Notes: generated by a model from the sequence alone, not told the origin. A DNA stretch of 48,559 nucleotides from an uncultured Bacilli bacterium (GCA_905235515.1 CAJOLV010000012.1:1-48559); one strand, 5' to 3'. Shown: positions 20,476-30,224, numbered from the stretch's first letter. Numbers and translations are program-made.

Positions 20476-21356
20476 GATTTTTTACCAAATATTTTCTTAA
20501 AAAATGACTTCTTTTCGTTTAACAATTCCGGGTGGGTTTGGAAAATTTTGAGATCATCATAAAATTCTTTTGCGGTTTTATAACGTAATTTTAAATTCTT
20601 ATTGGTGGCTTTAAAAATAATTCTTTCCACTTCCTTAGGACAATAGGGAATATATTTTCTTGGTGATGGGAATTTCTCACGGATATGAGCGATTGCGATA
20701 TTTACGGAATTATCTCCATCAAATGGCACATGTCCAGTAATAAGTTCAAAAAATGTAATCCCCGCTGCATAAATATCAGATTGTGGAGAGGCTGATTTAC
20801 CCGTCAATATTTCAGGCGCTAAATATTGCACTGAACCAACGATATCTTTTGTTTCAGTTTCACTGACAACACTTTCAGATTCGGCAATGCCGAAATCACC
20901 TAATTTAATTAAGCCATCGGGTAAGATGAAGACATTATCTGGTTTGACATCGCGATGGATAATTCCATGTCCATGAGCGTAATATAATGCGCTTGTTAAT
21001 TGAAGCATTACACTGACAGTTTCAGGTAAAGATAATTTGCTATTAATATCTAATACTTCTTTTAAAGTTTGACCACTCATATATTCATTTATGATATATG
21101 GTTTACCATCAATGGCCCCGTGGTTATAGACTTCAACTATGTTGATATGTCTTAAACTAGCAGCAATAGTCGCTTCATTTTCAAAACGCTTAAAATTGAT
21201 GGGATTTTTCATCACATCTTCTCTAATCATTTTCACTGCGACGGTTTTACGGCTGATAATATCTAAAGCTTCATAGACTTCAGACATTCCACCATGACCA
21301 ATTCTTCCAGTTATTTGATATCTATCATCAACAATTGTGCCTACTTTTAAGGCCAT
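20472..21356 (-). CDS. prkC: Serine/threonine protein kinase, PrkC kinase domain only
   Basis: GHGGMSEVYEA, VAVKMI, HRDVKPDNVFI, LGDFGIAE; ends after kinase domain with basic tail FFKKIFGKKS; paired with PP2C. Confidence 0.9.
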   Translation of the reverse strand: MALKVGTIVDDRYQITGRIGHGGMSEVYEALDIISRKTVAVKMIREDVMKNPINFKRFENEATIAASLRHINIVEVYNHGAIDGKPYIINEYMSGQTLKEVLDINSKLSLPETVSVMLQLTSALYYAHGHGIIHRDVKPDNVFILPDGLIKLGDFGIAESESVVSETETKDIVGSVQYLAPEILTGKSASPQSDIYAAGITFFELITGHVPFDGDNSVNIAIAHIREKFPSPRKYIPYCPKEVERIIFKATNKNLKLRYKTAKEFYDDLKIFQTHPELLNEKKSFFKKIFGKKS

Positions 21357-22126
21357 TATTTTTCAGCCTCCCAAATTGCCACAGCAATGTTATCTGAACC
21401 CCCATTTGCATTAGCAATATTGATAAATTCATTGGCTTTTTGACTGGCTGAATCATCACTTTTTAAGATTGAAGAAATAGCGTTCAAATTACAGTTATTG
21501 TATAAGCCATCACTACAAACAAGTAATGAACTATTAGTGTATGGATAAGATTTAAAATCTAATTCCACATTTGGCGACATACCCATCGCGTTAATTAAAA
21601 CGTGACGTTTTGGGTGGGTTGCCATTTCTTCTTTTGTAATTTTTCCAGTCTTATAGAGATAATTAACATAAGTTTGATCATCTGTTAATTGTGTTAATTG
21701 ATTGTCTTTTAATTCATAAATGCGTGAGTCACCAACTTGCACGGTGAAAAGGGTACCTTCATAAATGAGGGCTAAAGATAAAGTAGTACCCATATTCTTT
21801 AATTCTGGTTTTTCACTAGCTTCTTTGTAAATCAAACGATTGGCATCTTTGACAATTTTAATGAGCCAAGATTTAGCGGCCATCGCATTAAAGAATCTTT
21901 GTTTCTTTAAAAATGAATTAGCCACTGTGTCTAACGCCACTTGAGCAGCATATTCACCTTTGTTTTGTCCACCCATGCCATCACAAACGATTAAAAGGAT
22001 GTTTCCTTTTGCATTTGTAAAAGCACCGGCTCTATCTTCATTAGTCAATCTGACTTTACCGATGTCAGTTTTGCAGGCAAAACTACCGTACACATAATTC
22101 TTCTTACTTTTCATAAGCGCCCTCAC
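21356..22126 (-). CDS. prpC: PP2C-type protein phosphatase PrpC (start probably at the internal MKSKKNYV)
   Basis: TNEDRAGAF, VCDGMGGQNKGEYAAQVA, VQVGDSRIYEL, LVCSDGL, GGSDNIAVAI. Confidence 0.94.
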   Translation of the reverse strand: MRALMKSKKNYVYGSFACKTDIGKVRLTNEDRAGAFTNAKGNILLIVCDGMGGQNKGEYAAQVALDTVANSFLKKQRFFNAMAAKSWLIKIVKDANRLIYKEASEKPELKNMGTTLSLALIYEGTLFTVQVGDSRIYELKDNQLTQLTDDQTYVNYLYKTGKITKEEMATHPKRHVLINAMGMSPNVELDFKSYPYTNSSLLVCSDGLYNNCNLNAISSILKSDDSASQKANEFINIANANGGSDNIAVAIWEAEK

Positions 22127-23156
22127 TTTTAGCCTTTAGTTGGCCACACGCAGCATCTATATCACTACCGAATTCTTTGCGGATAGTCGCTGTCACTCCA
22201 CCTTTTGTGAGCATGTCTAAAAAGGCGTGTACGCGATTACCACTTGAGCGGTGATATTTGTCATTTTTATTTGTTTCATTATAGGGGATGAGATTAACGT
22301 AGCCCATTGTCCCTTTGATTAGATTAATTAGTTGGTCAGCACATTCCTTAGTGTCATTAATTCCTTCTAAAAGAAGGTATTCATAAGTCACTCTTCTGCC
22401 GCTGATTTGTTCATATTCTTTAACAGCAGGCATAAGTTTTTCTAATGGATATGCTTTATTAACTTTCATCAGTGCATTTCTCAATTCATTATTTGGAGCG
22501 TGCAATGAAATTGCTAAATTAGTTTGTAAACCTTCTTTTGCGTATTTTAAGATCCCATCTATCAAACCACATGTTGATACAGTGATGTGTCTTGCTCCAA
22601 TCGCCAATCCTTTTTGATGATTGATGATACGGATGAAATCCATGACATTGTCATAATTATCAAATGGTTCACCAGTACCCATTACCACAACATGAGTGAC
22701 ATGTTGGCCTTTCCCTTCTTCTTTTAAAAGATTGTTAATGACAAGGACTTGTCCCACCATTTCTTCTGGTTCAAGGTTTCTTTGCTTGCCTAAGATACCA
22801 GATGAACAGAACGAACACGCCATATTACAACCAACTTGGCTAGATACGCATACAGCGCATCCGTAGTTATAGCGCATTAATACACATTCGACTTTCATGC
22901 CATCTTTTAATTCTAAAAGAAGTTTGATTGTTCCATCTTGACTCACTTGTTTGGTGTGAATTTTTGGTAAATCTAAACAATATTTCTCTTTGAGAACTTC
23001 TCTGAATTTTAATGAAACATCGGTCATCTCATCAAAAGATATAGCGCGTTTTTCATAAATCCAAGTGTATAGTTGGATAGCGCGGTATTTCTTTTGCCCT
23101 TCGCTAAGCATTAGTTCCGTTAATTCATTAATTTCTTGACCATAGAGATTAATCAT
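22104..23156 (-). CDS. rlmN: Dual-specificity 23S rRNA/tRNA adenine-C2 methyltransferase RlmN
   Basis: CNMACSFCSSG radical-SAM motif, GEPFDNYDNV, C-terminal AACGQL; start set to ATG 23156 (MINLYGQEINEL) overlapping the upstream stop, not the track start at 23210. Confidence 0.95.
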   Translation of the reverse strand: MINLYGQEINELTELMLSEGQKKYRAIQLYTWIYEKRAISFDEMTDVSLKFREVLKEKYCLDLPKIHTKQVSQDGTIKLLLELKDGMKVECVLMRYNYGCAVCVSSQVGCNMACSFCSSGILGKQRNLEPEEMVGQVLVINNLLKEEGKGQHVTHVVVMGTGEPFDNYDNVMDFIRIINHQKGLAIGARHITVSTCGLIDGILKYAKEGLQTNLAISLHAPNNELRNALMKVNKAYPLEKLMPAVKEYEQISGRRVTYEYLLLEGINDTKECADQLINLIKGTMGYVNLIPYNETNKNDKYHRSSGNRVHAFLDMLTKGGVTATIRKEFGSDIDAACGQLKAKSEGAYEK

Positions 23157-24396
23157 GAGGAACCTCTTTTCTAAAAATCGCAAAATAATAGGTTGAATTG
23201 TATTTATCAAATGGGAGGAATTGTTTTTGTTCCACTAAGACGAAATCTGGGTGATTTTTAATAAAATCATCAAGGATTTGCAATGTTTCTTTCTTATTCA
23301 TTGTGCTGACGGCATAAACTAATTGCCCGCCTTCTTCAATAAATTCACTAGCGTCATGAAGGGCAAGTTTTTGATTAGCGATATAGCCATCTAATTCTTC
23401 TTGTTTAATACGATTAAAATAATCAGGTGATTTTCTTAGTTCTGCAAAGTTGGTATTCTTTGGTAAAACAAAGAAAGTATGAACTTTTTCTGAAAGGCAA
23501 GTAATTATAGAAGAATGATTTGCTTGATATAAATTAACTTTGTTAAGAGCGTGAGCTTCTAAATCTTTTTTAGTGGAATAATAAGCTTCTGAAGAACCAG
23601 CGATAATATCACACGAAAGATTATTTGATAACATCGCTTCTAATTGAAGATGAATATTATTTTGTACTTCAGAATAAATAGCGATTTTTCTCAATAAATC
23701 TAAATCAAGTTTGGAATATAAATAATGTTCAGCCGGGGTGATTAAAGCCATCTTACCGCCTCTCACCAAGGAGTGACGAACTGGTCCAATATTGCCTTGA
23801 TATTGATATAAACCTTCAGCGAATGAAGGAACAAAATCATTATTTTTATTCAGCTCATCATCATTGATTTTAGAAGTATTTTTAATCATATAATGATTAC
23901 TTGGTTTATTGATGCTTTTAACAATTTTATATGTATAGCCTTTAAAGTGTTTCATCCACATCTTTAAAACCCAAGTTGGGACATTAAAACGATAATGGAG
24001 ATATTCAATAGAATTGTTAGAATATTCGGGCGGAATAATTTTTGTTTTGTCTTCAGTTAAATTATCCAATGTATCAATACTTTTTTTACTAATTTGATAT
24101 TGTTCTAAAGCAGTTTCCATTTCTTTACTAGAAATAAGTGGCACAAATAAGCGATTAGAAAGATAAATATGTAAAATAACTTTTTGTTCATTTGAGAGTT
24201 CAACTTCTAAACGTGAAATAAGATTATCAAAAATATAGAAGTGTCTTAAAGAACACCCCACGATATTAGTGAGATTTTTTCTATCATCGCGAAAAATTGT
24301 ATTTTTATTACAAATGTTTTCTATGGCAAGTTTGAATGGCGTTTCTTTATAAAGAATGTCCATCAAACATGAATGTGATAATTCCAATAACTTCAT
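23149..24396 (-). CDS. RsmB-like protein (NusB-like N-terminus plus degenerate methyltransferase domain)
   Basis: Position upstream of rlmN as in Bacillus; C-terminal ELRKSPDYFNRIKQEEL...ASEFIEEGGQLVYAVSTMNKKE...HPDF aligns with the RsmB core but lacks PCSG and TCS cysteines. Confidence 0.75.
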   Translation of the reverse strand: MKLLELSHSCLMDILYKETPFKLAIENICNKNTIFRDDRKNLTNIVGCSLRHFYIFDNLISRLEVELSNEQKVILHIYLSNRLFVPLISSKEMETALEQYQISKKSIDTLDNLTEDKTKIIPPEYSNNSIEYLHYRFNVPTWVLKMWMKHFKGYTYKIVKSINKPSNHYMIKNTSKINDDELNKNNDFVPSFAEGLYQYQGNIGPVRHSLVRGGKMALITPAEHYLYSKLDLDLLRKIAIYSEVQNNIHLQLEAMLSNNLSCDIIAGSSEAYYSTKKDLEAHALNKVNLYQANHSSIITCLSEKVHTFFVLPKNTNFAELRKSPDYFNRIKQEELDGYIANQKLALHDASEFIEEGGQLVYAVSTMNKKETLQILDDFIKNHPDFVLVEQKQFLPFDKYNSTYYFAIFRKEVPHD

Positions 24397-24399
24397 AAA

Positions 24400-24846
24400 C
24401 TATTTAATGTCCTTAAATATGTCTCCGGTATAGATTTGATCATCATCTTCCCCTTCTTCGATATCTTCATCGTACTCTACATCAGTATCGACAAGGTTTT
24501 CTTGGCTGATGAATCTTGGATATTGGTCATGAATCTTTTGATAACGGTTTTCTTCAGAATAATAATAGAATTCCACTGTTTTATGAATGGCCACATCTCC
24601 GATAGCGTTGATTAAGAAATTAGCAACATCATCTTGCACTAGAGCGGTTCTCTTTGGTGCGTGGACATGAATAAGCAAATCCCAAGAAGTTTGTTCAACA
24701 CCATTATGGAAAATCATATTTTGTGGAGCGACAAAGATAACTGCCTCTTCTTTTACTTCGTATAACTTTGCTAAATTTGGTCCTAATTCTCTAGACAATT
24801 GACCGACAACGAATTGGTCTAAACCGTAAACAATAATAGTAATCAT
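24400..24846 (-). CDS. DUF1904/tautomerase-like protein with acidic C-terminal tail
   Basis: Core NMIFHNGVEQTSWDLLIHVHAPKRTALVQDDVANFLINAIGDVAIHKTVEFYYYSEENRYQ resembles DUF1904; tail VEYDEDIEEGEDDDQIYTGDIF. Confidence 0.5.
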   Translation of the reverse strand: MITIIVYGLDQFVVGQLSRELGPNLAKLYEVKEEAVIFVAPQNMIFHNGVEQTSWDLLIHVHAPKRTALVQDDVANFLINAIGDVAIHKTVEFYYYSEENRYQKIHDQYPRFISQENLVDTDVEYDEDIEEGEDDDQIYTGDIFKDIK

Positions 24847-24899
24847 GAAAAAAATCCTCTTGTGGATTATTATAATATATTAATTTATAAATTTTTAGT

Positions 24900-27095
24900 C
24901 TAAAAATTATAAGGGTCTATATTAATAGATACACTGATGGAATTCTTGTTGGAAAATATGGCAATATAATCGCCTAAAATTGTATGAGAAAGAGCGTAGT
25001 TTTTAAACTTTATAAGCACGGTTCTCATGATTTGGTCACGTACTTTTGCAATATAAGGAGTGGATGGCCCTAAAACCACACCATCATCTTTAAAGTGCTC
25101 ATGTAAATAATCAACTGTGTCATAAGCAACTTGAATAACTGTCTCTTCATTCTTACCAGAAATTGTTATAGCCGCCATAAAAGTATATGGAGGATAAGAT
25201 TGGAGTTTACGCATTTCCATCTCTTTACGATAGAACAATTCATAGTCTTGTCGAGCGCCTAATGTGATGGCGTAATGTGTAGGCATGTAGGTTTGAATTA
25301 TTGCTTCACCCATCTTATCCTTTCTGCCACTTCTGCCAACGGCTTGAGTGATTAATTGGAAGCTTCTTTCGCTACTTCTATAATTAGGCATCGATAAACC
25401 AATATCAGCTAAAACAACACCAACTAAGGTGACATCTGGGAAGTCGTGACCTTTCGCAATCATTTGTGTTCCGACTAAAACATCTGCCTCTTTTTGCCTA
25501 AAAGACTCAATAACTGCTGGTATTTTTGCTCTAATTTTTGCGGAATCACTATCTAGACGTAGAGTGCGACATTCTGGATATAGACGTTTCAATTCTTCTT
25601 CAATTCTTTCAGTGCCAAAGCCAGTTTTCATTAAATAGGTGCTATTACATTCTGGGCAACTTTCTGGCATTGGTTCAACATAGTCACAATGGTGACATTT
25701 GAGCATATTATCAGTCTTGTGGTAGGTTAGAGCAATGTTACAAGTTGGACACCTAAATACATGGCCACATTTACGACAAGAAACATTAGTAGAAAAGCCT
25801 CTTCTGTTAATCAACAAAATAGCTTGTTCGTGATTTGCTAAAACTTTTTCTAGTGATTGTCTTAAACGTTTAGAGAATATATATGACTCTCTATCAATGT
25901 TACGATAATCAAGCATGTTCACTATTGTTGTAGGAGGAAGCTTTTGATTGTTAATACGGTTTTTAAGCATCAAGAGATGATAGACACCCTTTTGTGCTCT
26001 GGCTCTAGATTCTAAAGATGGCGTTGCACTACCTAACAAAACTTTAGCTTTATGAGTTTTTCCACGCATAATGGCGATTTCTCTAGCGTGATAGAAAGGA
26101 ACCACATCTTGTTTATAAGACTCAACGTGTTCTTCATCTAATATAATCAAACCGATATTACTAAGCGGAGCGAATATCGCACTTCGTGCGCCAATCACAA
26201 CCCTGCATTCTCCGTGGGCAATTTTACGATATTCATCATATTTTTCGGCTGGAGTCAATTCACTATGCAAAATCGCGACATTGTTTTTAAATCTTTTGAT
26301 GAAATATTCCATCATCATTGGTGTTAAAGATATTTCCGGAACAAGGAAAAGAACACTCTTCCCTTGATTTAATATTTGGTCGGATAAGGTGAGATATACT
26401 TCAGTTTTTCCACTACCAGTGACACCTTCTAATAAATATACATCATCATTTGTCGAATTAAATTCATTAACGACATTTTGTTGATCTTCGCTGAGAACTG
26501 GTGGTTTTTCATAAATATAGTCAGGAATCGCTAATCTTCTTTTTTCTTCCTTAACAATTTCAATTCTTCCGCTTTCTAATAATTTGTTAACAATAGAGAC
26601 AGATTTGATCTCTCTTTTTAAAACTTTGTCTTCTTGGCTTAATAGTCTTAATAATTCAATTTGCTTGCTGGTGAGACCGGTTTCATCATCATTAATCACT
26701 CTGACATAGATGTCATAGGCTATTTTTGGAGCTTTTAAAGATGACTTTCTCGGTGACAAAGAGGGAGGAAGCATCGTTTGTAATACGCTGATTTTAGGAG
26801 CAATATAATATTCAGATATATGGTCTGCAAGTTGAAGTAAATCATCGTTTAATAAAGGGGATGAATCTAAAACGTCTTTAATCTCATCAATACGAAAACC
26901 TAATGAGTCTTCTAATTCTTCCACTGTTTTATTGGTCTCACTCACTTTAGTGACATAACCGACAATCTCGCGGTGATTAAACTCGATTAAAACGCGATAT
27001 CCTCTTTCTATTTTTTTGTTACCTTTATAAATATATGAAAAAGGACGATTTAATGAATGGCTGGCATATTCTATTAGTGTTTCAACTAGTAACAT
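24900..27095 (-). CDS. priA: Primosomal protein N' (replication restart helicase PriA)
   Basis: EGVTGSGKTEVY, LDEEHVESYKQ, zinc cysteines CRKCGHVFRCPTCN...CHHCDY...CPEC, GTQMIAKGHDFPDV. Confidence 0.97.
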   Translation of the reverse strand: MLLVETLIEYASHSLNRPFSYIYKGNKKIERGYRVLIEFNHREIVGYVTKVSETNKTVEELEDSLGFRIDEIKDVLDSSPLLNDDLLQLADHISEYYIAPKISVLQTMLPPSLSPRKSSLKAPKIAYDIYVRVINDDETGLTSKQIELLRLLSQEDKVLKREIKSVSIVNKLLESGRIEIVKEEKRRLAIPDYIYEKPPVLSEDQQNVVNEFNSTNDDVYLLEGVTGSGKTEVYLTLSDQILNQGKSVLFLVPEISLTPMMMEYFIKRFKNNVAILHSELTPAEKYDEYRKIAHGECRVVIGARSAIFAPLSNIGLIILDEEHVESYKQDVVPFYHAREIAIMRGKTHKAKVLLGSATPSLESRARAQKGVYHLLMLKNRINNQKLPPTTIVNMLDYRNIDRESYIFSKRLRQSLEKVLANHEQAILLINRRGFSTNVSCRKCGHVFRCPTCNIALTYHKTDNMLKCHHCDYVEPMPESCPECNSTYLMKTGFGTERIEEELKRLYPECRTLRLDSDSAKIRAKIPAVIESFRQKEADVLVGTQMIAKGHDFPDVTLVGVVLADIGLSMPNYRSSERSFQLITQAVGRSGRKDKMGEAIIQTYMPTHYAITLGARQDYELFYRKEMEMRKLQSYPPYTFMAAITISGKNEETVIQVAYDTVDYLHEHFKDDGVVLGPSTPYIAKVRDQIMRTVLIKFKNYALSHTILGDYIAIFSNKNSISVSINIDPYNF

Positions 27096-27115
27096 GTCTA
27101 TTCGTTCCTCGTCCT

Positions 27116-27706
27116 TTATTTTAACTCTTTTAATTTTCTTTCGATAAGGTCAGATATTTCTTCTGCTGCACGATTGACTTTGTCATTGAGGATGACATAA
27201 TCATAATCATCAGTCATCGCCATCTCTTCTTTGCCTTTTTTAAGTCTTTCCGCAATCAGTTCTTCACTTTCTGTTTTTCTTTTTCTAATTCTTGATTCAA
27301 GAACATCTAAGCTTGGTGGCATTAAGAAGAAGGAAATTACCGCATCATCTTTAACTTTAGACATTACTTGTTTAGCACCATTGATTTCAATTTCGAGTAA
27401 AACATTATGTCCTTCATTACGTAATTTCTCCACTTTATCTTTTGGAGTTCCGTAATAGTTTCCCACAAATTTAGCGTATTCTAAGAAATTATCTCTTACG
27501 ATATTGTCCTTGAATTCTTCTTCACTTATAAAATAATAGTTGATCCCATCAACTTCTTTATTTCTTGGTCCCCTAGTGGTCATTGAAATGGAATAAACTA
27601 GTTCAAATTTTCTGATTTTTTCCAATCTATTTCTCACCGTTTCTTTGCCCACACCAGATGGTCCGCTAAGAATGATAAGTAAGCCTTTTTTCTTTCGTTG
27701 TTCCAT
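27116..27706 (-). CDS. gmk: Guanylate kinase
   Basis: LSGPSGVGKETV, SMTTRGPRNKEVDGINYYFIS, LEIEINGAKQV. Confidence 0.96.
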   Translation of the reverse strand: MEQRKKKGLLIILSGPSGVGKETVRNRLEKIRKFELVYSISMTTRGPRNKEVDGINYYFISEEEFKDNIVRDNFLEYAKFVGNYYGTPKDKVEKLRNEGHNVLLEIEINGAKQVMSKVKDDAVISFFLMPPSLDVLESRIRKRKTESEELIAERLKKGKEEMAMTDDYDYVILNDKVNRAAEEISDLIERKLKELK

Positions 27707-27759
27707 GCCGGAATTATAAATAATTATTTATATTCAAGTCAAGTTAATGTTAAAATGTT

Positions 27760-29145
27760 TTGGACTTTATGAAGATGAATTTTTCCACATTACAAGCGAT
27801 TATTTTGGACGCGAAAAATAAGATTGATAACAACAGAATTAACAATATAACTTTGATTAATTCTAGGGTTTTGTTATTTTCCTTTTCTTCATTTAGAAAT
27901 GAAAAACTACTAGTTTGTTTAGAACATCAACACCCATTCATTTCATTTTGTAAAGTTGAAGATTCTATTCCCACTATTACAGGTGGATTATCCGATGTCT
28001 TAAGAAAAGAATTAAAAGAAGCAATTATTTTAGATATTGATTTATTAAATAATGATCGCATTGTTGATATCAAATTGTGTAAAACAAATGATTTCTTTGA
28101 AAAGGAAATAAAACATTTAATTTTTGAATTGATTCCTTTTAAAAGTAATTTGATTCTCACTAATGAAAAATATGGCATCATTTACGCTGCCCACTATTCT
28201 TCTTTAGAAAATAAACATCCAATTATTAAAGGAATGACTTACGAAACCATTACTAAAAACGATTCTTTTAAAGTAGAGGAAGAGATAATTCCTTTAGAAC
28301 AAATTAAAAAAGAAGCATCAGATTATATTTATGTCGCTAAAGCAAAAAGATTAATGGAAAGATATGAGCCTTTGTTTAAGCATATGAAAGTAAGGAGTAA
28401 GTCATTAAAACAAAAACTTAAAGTCTTAGATAAAGAATATGAAGATGCAAGTTCTAGATTAATATATCAAGAATATGGTAATACCCTTTTAGCGTTCATT
28501 AATGAACCTGAATTATTAGAAAACTATATCAAAGATAATAATCTTGATATTGATAGAAATATGCCTATCGGCCAAGTCGCTAATCAATATTTTAAAAAAT
28601 ATAAAAAAGCGAAAAGGACTTTAGATATTAATAGGCAAGAATATCAAAAGGCTATTAAAGAAATTGAATATTACGAAATTACCCTCTCTCAAACTGATTA
28701 TATGGATGAGGATGACCTCTATGAATTAGCCAAAGAAATAATGCCTTATAAGTTCAATCATTCTACCTTAAAGAAACAATCTCAAAGTAAATATTCCTAT
28801 GTTATTGTCGATGGAGCAAAAATCTATTTTGGCAAAAATATGCAACAAAACAACGATATTTCCTTTAAATTAGCCAAAAAAGAATATATGTATTTCCATA
28901 TTAAAGATTATCATGGAAGTCATGTTGTTATCTTTAATGAGCACCCTAGTAAAGAGATGATTTTAACCGCCTGCGAGATGTCGTTAATTTTATCCAACAA
29001 AACATCAGGAGATATTCAATATACTTTAGTTAAGAATATTAAAAAAGGACCAGAACTTGGCCTCGCCCTTTTAAAAAGTTATGAATTAATTACTCTTCAT
29101 TCAATAAGACAAGAAACTTATGAATTGTTGAAGAGACATCATTAA
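27760..29145 (+). CDS. rqcH: Rqc2/RqcH NFACT-family ribosome quality-control protein
   Basis: NFACT-N with NDRIVDIKL, central coiled coil, C-terminal FGKNMQQNNDISFKLAKKEYMYFHIKDYHGSHVVIF; start may be ATG 27769 or 27775. Confidence 0.88.
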   Translation: MDFMKMNFSTLQAIILDAKNKIDNNRINNITLINSRVLLFSFSSFRNEKLLVCLEHQHPFISFCKVEDSIPTITGGLSDVLRKELKEAIILDIDLLNNDRIVDIKLCKTNDFFEKEIKHLIFELIPFKSNLILTNEKYGIIYAAHYSSLENKHPIIKGMTYETITKNDSFKVEEEIIPLEQIKKEASDYIYVAKAKRLMERYEPLFKHMKVRSKSLKQKLKVLDKEYEDASSRLIYQEYGNTLLAFINEPELLENYIKDNNLDIDRNMPIGQVANQYFKKYKKAKRTLDINRQEYQKAIKEIEYYEITLSQTDYMDEDDLYELAKEIMPYKFNHSTLKKQSQSKYSYVIVDGAKIYFGKNMQQNNDISFKLAKKEYMYFHIKDYHGSHVVIFNEHPSKEMILTACEMSLILSNKTSGDIQYTLVKNIKKGPELGLALLKSYELITLHSIRQETYELLKRHH

Positions 29146-29666
29146 TTATCTTTTTTCTCATTCATTAAAAAGTCTTCCCCTTTGATAGCCTCACTAGTGG
29201 CTAAATTGGGGAATTTTTGTTGTCTTAAAATCTCATAAGCCACAATAGCGACGCAATTAGAGAGGTTTAGACTTCTTGCTTCTGGCACCATTGGAAGTCT
29301 TAATAAATTATCATGGTGTTCTCTTAAAATATCGTGCGGGATACCTGTTGATTCTCTACCAAACATGACAAAGATATCTTTTACAGGATCAGAGAAATCG
29401 AAGGAGGAATACACTCTATCTGCGTATCTAGTTACATAGTAAACTTCTTGATTTGGATATTTTTTCACAAAGTCTTCATATGTTGGATAATAATACATTT
29501 TTAAATCGTCAATGTAGTCCATTCCCACTCTTTTTAGATCCTTTGAATCAATAGAAAAAGAAAGTGGTCCGATAATATGAAGACATGCATGGATAGCCAC
29601 GCATGTTCGCATTATATTACCAGTGTTCTGTGGTTTTTCTGGTCTATATAAAACAATGTTAATCAT
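29142..29666 (-). CDS. trmL: tRNA (cytidine(34)-2'-O)-methyltransferase (SPOUT family)
   Basis: INIVLYRPEKPQNTGNIMRTC, FGRESTGIPHDIL, RLPMVPEARSLNLSNCVAIVAYE. Confidence 0.96.
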   Translation of the reverse strand: MINIVLYRPEKPQNTGNIMRTCVAIHACLHIIGPLSFSIDSKDLKRVGMDYIDDLKMYYYPTYEDFVKKYPNQEVYYVTRYADRVYSSFDFSDPVKDIFVMFGRESTGIPHDILREHHDNLLRLPMVPEARSLNLSNCVAIVAYEILRQQKFPNLATSEAIKGEDFLMNEKKDN

Positions 29667-30224
29667 TTATTTGTGTTGTTTTTGAACTAACCACTGAGGT
29701 TCAATTTCTTCTTTATAAGCTTTTAAGCATTCTTCAATAATCTTAATAGCGGCGTCTTTACCTTTCACTTCATCGACTGCAGTGGTTTTTCCTTCAAGTG
29801 TTTTATAAACGGAGAAGAAGTGTTTAATTTCATCCATAACATGGGCTGGAATTTGCCAGATATCTGTATAGCTGTTGTAGAAAGGATCATGATTTGCCAC
29901 TGCGATAATCTTTTCATCGGATTTACCATTATCAGTCATAATCAAGACACCGATAGCGTGACATTCTACAAATGACATAGGAAGAATATCTTCACTACAA
30001 AGAACCAAAACATCTAATGGATCTAAATCTTTAGCGTAAGTGCGAGGAATAAAACCATAGTTTTGTGGATAGTGAGTAGATGTGAATAAAACACGGTCAA
30101 GAATTAAATGACCTGTTTCTTTGTCTAATTCATATTTGTTTTTCGATCCTTTAGAAACTTCGATAAGGGCTAAGAATCTTTCTGGAGTGATTCTATTAGG
30201 ATTGACATCGTGCCATGAATGCAT
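29667..30224 (-). CDS. ppa: Inorganic pyrophosphatase, family I
   Basis: KGSKNKYELDKETGHLILDRVLFTSTHYPQNYGFIPRTYAKDLDPLDVLVL. Confidence 0.95.
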   Translation of the reverse strand: MHSWHDVNPNRITPERFLALIEVSKGSKNKYELDKETGHLILDRVLFTSTHYPQNYGFIPRTYAKDLDPLDVLVLCSEDILPMSFVECHAIGVLIMTDNGKSDEKIIAVANHDPFYNSYTDIWQIPAHVMDEIKHFFSVYKTLEGKTTAVDEVKGKDAAIKIIEECLKAYKEEIEPQWLVQKQHK

